DNA of 9,564 nucleotides from Anaerolineae bacterium (lineage in GTDB: Bacteria; Chloroflexota; Anaerolineae; B4-G1; SLSP01): assembly GCA_016934645.1 (NCBI GenBank), contig JAFGSL010000611.1, positions 1 through 9,564 of the forward strand, in the 5' to 3' direction. Each line of letters starts with the position of its first letter. The stretch's first letter is position 1. Below the pieces are notes generated by a model that did not search any database, was not told where the DNA came from, and saw only the letters and a program-made list of their open reading frames with translations. Positions 6,674 through 9,564 of this stretch are shown here, one piece after another. The translations under genes and the position numbers were made by a program.

Positions 6674-7648
6674 GTGGAAAGTCGTCCGCTAATCCGCCTT
6701 TTAGGCGCAATTCTTACAGGCATCTTTGTCCTCGGTATGGTGCTGGGGAGCGTGCTGCTGGTACAGGTGGACCCTATGTTGATCGCACAGCAGCGCCCGA
6801 CGAGCATCATCCAACTCCCAACGACGACGCTCTACCCCACGCTTCAACCAACGACCTCGAGTGCATCCCCGACACCAGGCCCCCCACCGACGTCCACGGA
6901 TACGCCCACACCGATGCCGTGCGTTCGACCTGCGGGTTGGCTGCCCTACACAGTCGAGGTGGGCGACACCCTCGCGCTGCTGGCTACGGCAGCACGCAGC
7001 AGCGTTTATCTGCTGCTGCAGGGGAACTGCCTGGCCAGCTCTGACATTCAGCCCGGGGACGTGATCTATCTACCGGCAGTGGCATTTGCAACCCCCACGG
7101 CAGTGCCGCCGCGTTGCGGACCGCCGTCATGGTGGAAACTGGTTGTTGTACAGCCTGGAGACACCCTGTACAGCCTGGCTGGACGTTACGGTACAACCGT
7201 CGAAGATATCCGCTGGGCCAATTGTCTGATAGGCGACAAAATCGTCGCAGGGCAGACGATCTTCCTGCCACCGACTATGGTTGTGCCGCCGACGCCGACG
7301 CGCACGCCATCGCCCACATTCACACCTACGGGAACCGCCACCCCAACGCCAACATCCACGCCAACCTCAACTGCGACCGGGACACCCACAGCGACGCCAA
7401 CACCGACAATAACGGAGACACCCACGGCCACAGCGACACCAACGCTAACGGTGACGCCGACAGCGTCACCGACGGCAACGCTGACAGCGACACCGTCACC
7501 GACCGTCACGCCGACGGAGGAAACGATCACACCGACCCCCACCGTGTCTGAGACACCATCTCCCACGCCAACAGAGATGCCGATGGTTACACCAACCCCA
7601 ACACTCCCAACACCGAGCGAAACCCCGACGCCGATACCGGGTGGGTAA
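6674..7648 (+). CDS. Membrane-anchored double-LysM protein with Thr/Pro-rich tail
   Basis: 324 residues from GTG 6674 (TTG at 6665 would add three). A single hydrophobic segment at about 9-30 after a basic start is a signal anchor; no lipobox is seen. A Thr/Pro linker (about 46-82) leads to LysM 1 (about 92-136: [16 protein letters not shown] to GDVIYLP) and LysM 2 (about 154-199: [19 protein letters not shown] to GQTIFLP). Each module has one Cys just before it and one inside (Cys83/Cys119 and Cys148/Cys184), suggesting a disulfide per module. LysM binds GlcNAc-containing glycans, so the protein probably tethers to peptidoglycan outside the membrane. The last ~120 residues are almost pure Thr/Pro with Ser, Ala and Glu, ending PGG, with no further domain. 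The tail may be an extended, possibly O-glycosylated stalk. The gene starts 14 nt after the kinase stop and ends 5 nt before the next gene, so co-transcription is very likely. No enzymatic domain is present, so a binding or scaffolding role is more likely than hydrolysis. Confidence 0.9.
   Translation: MESRPLIRLLGAILTGIFVLGMVLGSVLLVQVDPMLIAQQRPTSIIQLPTTTLYPTLQPTTSSASPTPGPPPTSTDTPTPMPCVRPAGWLPYTVEVGDTLALLATAARSSVYLLLQGNCLASSDIQPGDVIYLPAVAFATPTAVPPRCGPPSWWKLVVVQPGDTLYSLAGRYGTTVEDIRWANCLIGDKIVAGQTIFLPPTMVVPPTPTRTPSPTFTPTGTATPTPTSTPTSTATGTPTATPTPTITETPTATATPTLTVTPTASPTATLTATPSPTVTPTEETITPTPTVSETPSPTPTEMPMVTPTPTLPTPSETPTPIPGG
7286..7639 (+). repeat. Low-complexity ACN-CCN coding repeat
   Basis: About 350 bp of imperfect hexamer-like repetition (ACGCCAACACCG type) encodes the Thr/Pro tail of the LysM protein. 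Third positions vary freely, so the repeat is kept at protein level. Such tracts are prone to slippage and length change. The same composition gives long spurious Val/Gly-rich frames on the opposite strand. Confidence 0.8.
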
Positions 7649-7653
7649 GTGCC

Positions 7654-9216
7654 ATGCGGGTCGCACCACGTGTCTGGTATGGCCTGCTGCACATCCTGAT
7701 CGTGATGTTGCTCGTATCGTGCGGGCCATCACTGTCTCAAGAGCCAGGATCACTACACGCAGCCCCATGGGAAGACGGCGTCATTGACGACGGGCCACTA
7801 CCAACGCGGGCAGTGACCGCGACACTGACGAAGACGCTGATAGCGTTGCCATCCCTCACCCTCGCACCTACTGCAACCGCCACGCCAGAACCTACGCCCA
7901 CCGCAACGCTGACGCCGCGCCCCACGGCATCGCCCACAGAAATGGCACAACTTGCGCTACCTACGACACGCACGGCACGGCCTACTGGGATGCCGCCTGC
8001 AGCGTCGTCTCCTCACCATATGGCAGAAATTGAGGATGCGCTACTTCAAACCGCGCTTTCCGAAACGCTGCTTCCTGAAACGCTGCTTTCTGAAGTGCCG
8101 CTCTCTACCCTCCCTACACCTGAACCGCCGGCATTTTCCCTGGTTGTCCAGAGTGAACCCGGCACAAATGACCGCCCCACGCTGGCCAATTTTTGGGAGG
8201 GGCAAGCAGAGTTTGTGCTCGACGTGGTCAATACAGGATTGCCAATGGGTGAATCCGACACATTGGTAATGTACAACGGCGAGATGTGGTCCTATTTACA
8301 CTCCAGCACCGTATCAGCCGGTACCATGGATCGTTGTGGCGATCCCGTGCCCTTCCCCGGTTGCACCGTCATCTACCGCAGCGTCGATGGGGGAATCACC
8401 TTCTCCCCGGCAACACCGTTGACTTGCCAGTTTGAGTGTGCGACGTGTCCCTGCGTCTCGGAAGTTGATCACACCGAGCAGCAACAGTACCCGCGCGTCG
8501 CCTACAATGGCGCGACGTTCTTCCTCGTCTACGAATATCTGGGGCGTGCGCGTTTACGGCGGTCGGCAGATGGCTTGACGTGGAGTATGCCAGAGCGAGT
8601 TGCCGATACAGGGATATGGAAGCTGTGGTTGCGCACCTGCCACAAGGAAGAACGCATCCACGAGCACCCCTTTGTGCCGTATGATTACGAATGTCTGGCC
8701 GGTGGCCCATCCGGCATCTTCGTCGAGGGAGGCCGGCTCTACATCTTTGTGGGGTTAGGGCAGAATCCGGGGTCAATGGGGTGCTACACCGGCAGCGTGA
8801 CGACGACAGGCGAACAGTTGACCCGCTGCCAGCACAATCCACTGTTTGTGGGGGCCGAGGAATACGGTCCGCTGGAGGAAAAGGGATCGCAGACCAACCC
8901 GTACTTCGATTTCCGCACGATCAGTTCTGCCGAGGTGCAGCGCATTGGATCGCAGGTCTACATGCTCTACGAGGGCGTGCGCGGCCCCGGTCCCGGCGAC
9001 GGCGGCGACACGCAGTTCGGCCTAGGGCTGGCGCGCAGCCTTACGCCCTCCATCGATGGCCCGTGGGAGAAGTATCCCGGCAATCCCATCCTCGTCGATC
9101 AACCCGGCAATATCGGTCTGGGGCATGCAGACCTGGTCGTTATCGAGGGGCAGACGTTCTTGTATACCTCACTCAACGGTTACACGCGCAGCCGATTGGC
9201 GCTGGTGTGGAAATGA
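7654..9216 (+). CDS. Lipoprotein with Asp-box beta-propeller-like domain, Cys-rich
   Basis: 520 residues. Start ATG 5 nt after the LysM stop; only a weak purine run precedes it, so translation may be coupled. A hydrophobic segment ends in the lipobox LLVSC (Cys23), indicating a lipid-anchored exported protein. Residues about 66-112 are a Thr/Pro linker, followed by Leu/Glu-rich sequence with three five-residue repeats (about 135-149). From about 160 on there is a beta-rich domain with two Asp-box motifs, SVDGGITF (243-250) and SADGLTW (304-310), as in sialidase-type propellers, and a late [12 protein letters not shown] (469-480) like the blade ends of GH43/GH32-type five-bladed propellers. 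[16 protein letters not shown] (491-506) looks like the closing blade. Ten Cys lie in the domain, four clustered as CxxxCxxCxC (258-267), suggesting disulfides. Without identified catalytic acids it may be a glycan-binding or glycosidase-like surface protein. It is the last gene of the kinase operon and is followed by a hairpin. Confidence 0.85.
   Translation: MRVAPRVWYGLLHILIVMLLVSCGPSLSQEPGSLHAAPWEDGVIDDGPLPTRAVTATLTKTLIALPSLTLAPTATATPEPTPTATLTPRPTASPTEMAQLALPTTRTARPTGMPPAASSPHHMAEIEDALLQTALSETLLPETLLSEVPLSTLPTPEPPAFSLVVQSEPGTNDRPTLANFWEGQAEFVLDVVNTGLPMGESDTLVMYNGEMWSYLHSSTVSAGTMDRCGDPVPFPGCTVIYRSVDGGITFSPATPLTCQFECATCPCVSEVDHTEQQQYPRVAYNGATFFLVYEYLGRARLRRSADGLTWSMPERVADTGIWKLWLRTCHKEERIHEHPFVPYDYECLAGGPSGIFVEGGRLYIFVGLGQNPGSMGCYTGSVTTTGEQLTRCQHNPLFVGAEEYGPLEEKGSQTNPYFDFRTISSAEVQRIGSQVYMLYEGVRGPGPGDGGDTQFGLGLARSLTPSIDGPWEKYPGNPILVDQPGNIGLGHADLVVIEGQTFLYTSLNGYTRSRLALVWK
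8056..8100 (+). repeat. Three 15-bp tandem units inside the propeller lipoprotein gene
   Basis: CTTTCCGAAACGCTG, CTTCCTGAAACGCTG and CTTTCTGAAGTGCCG are consecutive imperfect copies in frame, encoding [10 protein letters not shown] and LSEVP. They sit in the linker between the Thr/Pro region and the propeller and look like recent local duplication. Confidence 0.7.
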
Positions 9217-9261
9217 TGTCAACGGATTGAACAGATGAAACGAATAGGTTGTTATCGCTCC

Positions 9262-9316
9262 AAGGAGATCGCTAGATCCCCGGCTATGTATGGGTCGGGG
9301 ATCTGGCGATCCCCTT
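9262..9316. terminator. Long imperfect hairpin between convergent genes
   Basis: Bases 9262-9282 pair with 9296-9316: 21 positions with one G-U and one A-C mismatch, a perfect 9-bp core AGATCCCCG/CGGGGATCT, and a 13-nt loop. It lies 45 nt after the lipoprotein stop and 28 nt before the stop of the leftward gene, the right place for a bidirectional terminator. No T tract follows on the plus strand; a 5-bp hairpin CAAGC-ATA-GCTTG follows at 9317-9329. Confidence 0.65.
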
Positions 9317-9343
9317 CAAGCATAGCTTGCTTATCGCGATGTT

Positions 9344-9564
9344 CTACCCTACAGCTATCGGCGTCGATTCCCACTCGAAGAACCCACGCGTGGCAATGGT
9401 GCGGTCGGCGATCTGTTCGGCTGCCGCCAGCGCCTCCTCGATCGTCGCCGCGCCGTAGAACCGGCGGACGAGTGCGCCTAACGCGGCATCCCAGGTCTCC
9501 AAAACGTGCAACAAATCCTTGTCACGAGGAACAAAGCGGTGGCCAGCCAGAAAATGATAGCGGA
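9344..9564 (-). CDS. C-terminal fragment of an unidentified protein, truncated by the window edge
   Basis: On the minus strand an uninterrupted 72-codon frame runs in from the right edge to a TAG at 9344-9346; its start is outside the window. It begins RYHFLAGHRFVPRDKDLLHV, continues with an Ala/Glu-rich helix (IEEALAAAEQIADRTIATRG) and ends GFFEWESTPIAVG. The other two minus-strand frames contain stops in the same stretch, and codon choice is GC-rich at third positions, so it is very probably a real gene end. The helical tail with GFFEWES vaguely recalls the C-terminus of some bacterial nucleotidyltransferase-domain proteins, but I do not recognise it firmly and no catalytic motif is visible. 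It converges with the lipoprotein gene across the hairpin. Confidence 0.75.
   Translation of the reverse strand, partial: RYHFLAGHRFVPRDKDLLHVLETWDAALGALVRRFYGAATIEEALAAAEQIADRTIATRGFFEWESTPIAVG

Noticed and set aside
7286..7639. Thr/Pro coding tract considered as a CRISPR or minisatellite array
   Set aside because: There are no constant repeats with unique spacers, and the repetition follows codons with free third positions, which indicates selection on protein composition.
7186..7692. 168-codon minus-strand frame rich in Val and Gly
   Set aside because: It is the antisense of the Thr/Pro codon repeat (ACN CCN gives GGN/GTN-type repeats) and has no independent support.
9217..9250. ACGGATTGAACAGATGAAACGA stretch after the lipoprotein gene as a tandem repeat
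   Set aside because: The apparent GATTGAA/GATGAAA periodicity covers only two loose units and is too short to call.

Overview
The window looks like chromosomal DNA of a Chloroflexota bacterium, probably Anaerolineae- or Caldilineae-like. This rests on style, not on a marker gene: moderately high GC, exported proteins with long Thr/Pro linkers of the TPTATPTP type, an SH3-like plus YkuD L,D-transpeptidase, a LysM protein, and a very large 7TM/GAF/coiled-coil/PAS histidine kinase. There are no rRNA or tRNA genes, CRISPR array, transposase or phage genes.

Layout. (1) 1-1143 (+) is the C-terminal part of an alpha/beta-hydrolase-domain protein, cut by the left edge and followed by a 9-bp GC hairpin. 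(2) 1144-1434 holds that hairpin and what looks like the decayed, frame-broken remnant of a small protein (1252-1376). (3) 1438-2259 (+) is an SGNH-hydrolase lipoprotein whose base composition looks more AT-rich than its neighbours. (4) 2260-2425 separates two convergent genes and contains a perfect 15-bp, 4-nt-loop palindrome. (5) 2426-3658 (-) is a secreted L,D-transpeptidase with two SH3-like modules. (6) 3659-3920 is a divergent promoter region with an extended -10 promoter leftward, a TTGCAA-16-TATAAT promoter rightward, a dyad and a direct repeat next to the latter, and a 29-codon ORF that overlaps the next start by ATGA. (7) 3921-9216 (+) is a tight three-gene run: membrane sensor histidine kinase, membrane-anchored double-LysM protein with a Thr/Pro tail, and a Cys-rich Asp-box beta-propeller lipoprotein. 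(8) 9217-9343 carries a long imperfect hairpin. (9) 9344-9564 (-) is the C-terminal 72 residues of a further gene running in from the right edge.

How the genes may work together. The kinase, LysM protein and propeller lipoprotein have gaps of 14 and 5 nt and probably form one transcript. The divergent neighbour is a peptidoglycan cross-linking enzyme. A membrane kinase next to a peptidoglycan-binding protein, a surface lipoprotein and an L,D-transpeptidase suggests an envelope-surveillance or wall-remodelling module. This is inference from gene order: no response regulator lies in the window and no ligand can be read from the sequence. It is the best candidate here for an undescribed system, but it could also be an ordinary arrangement of common Chloroflexota families.
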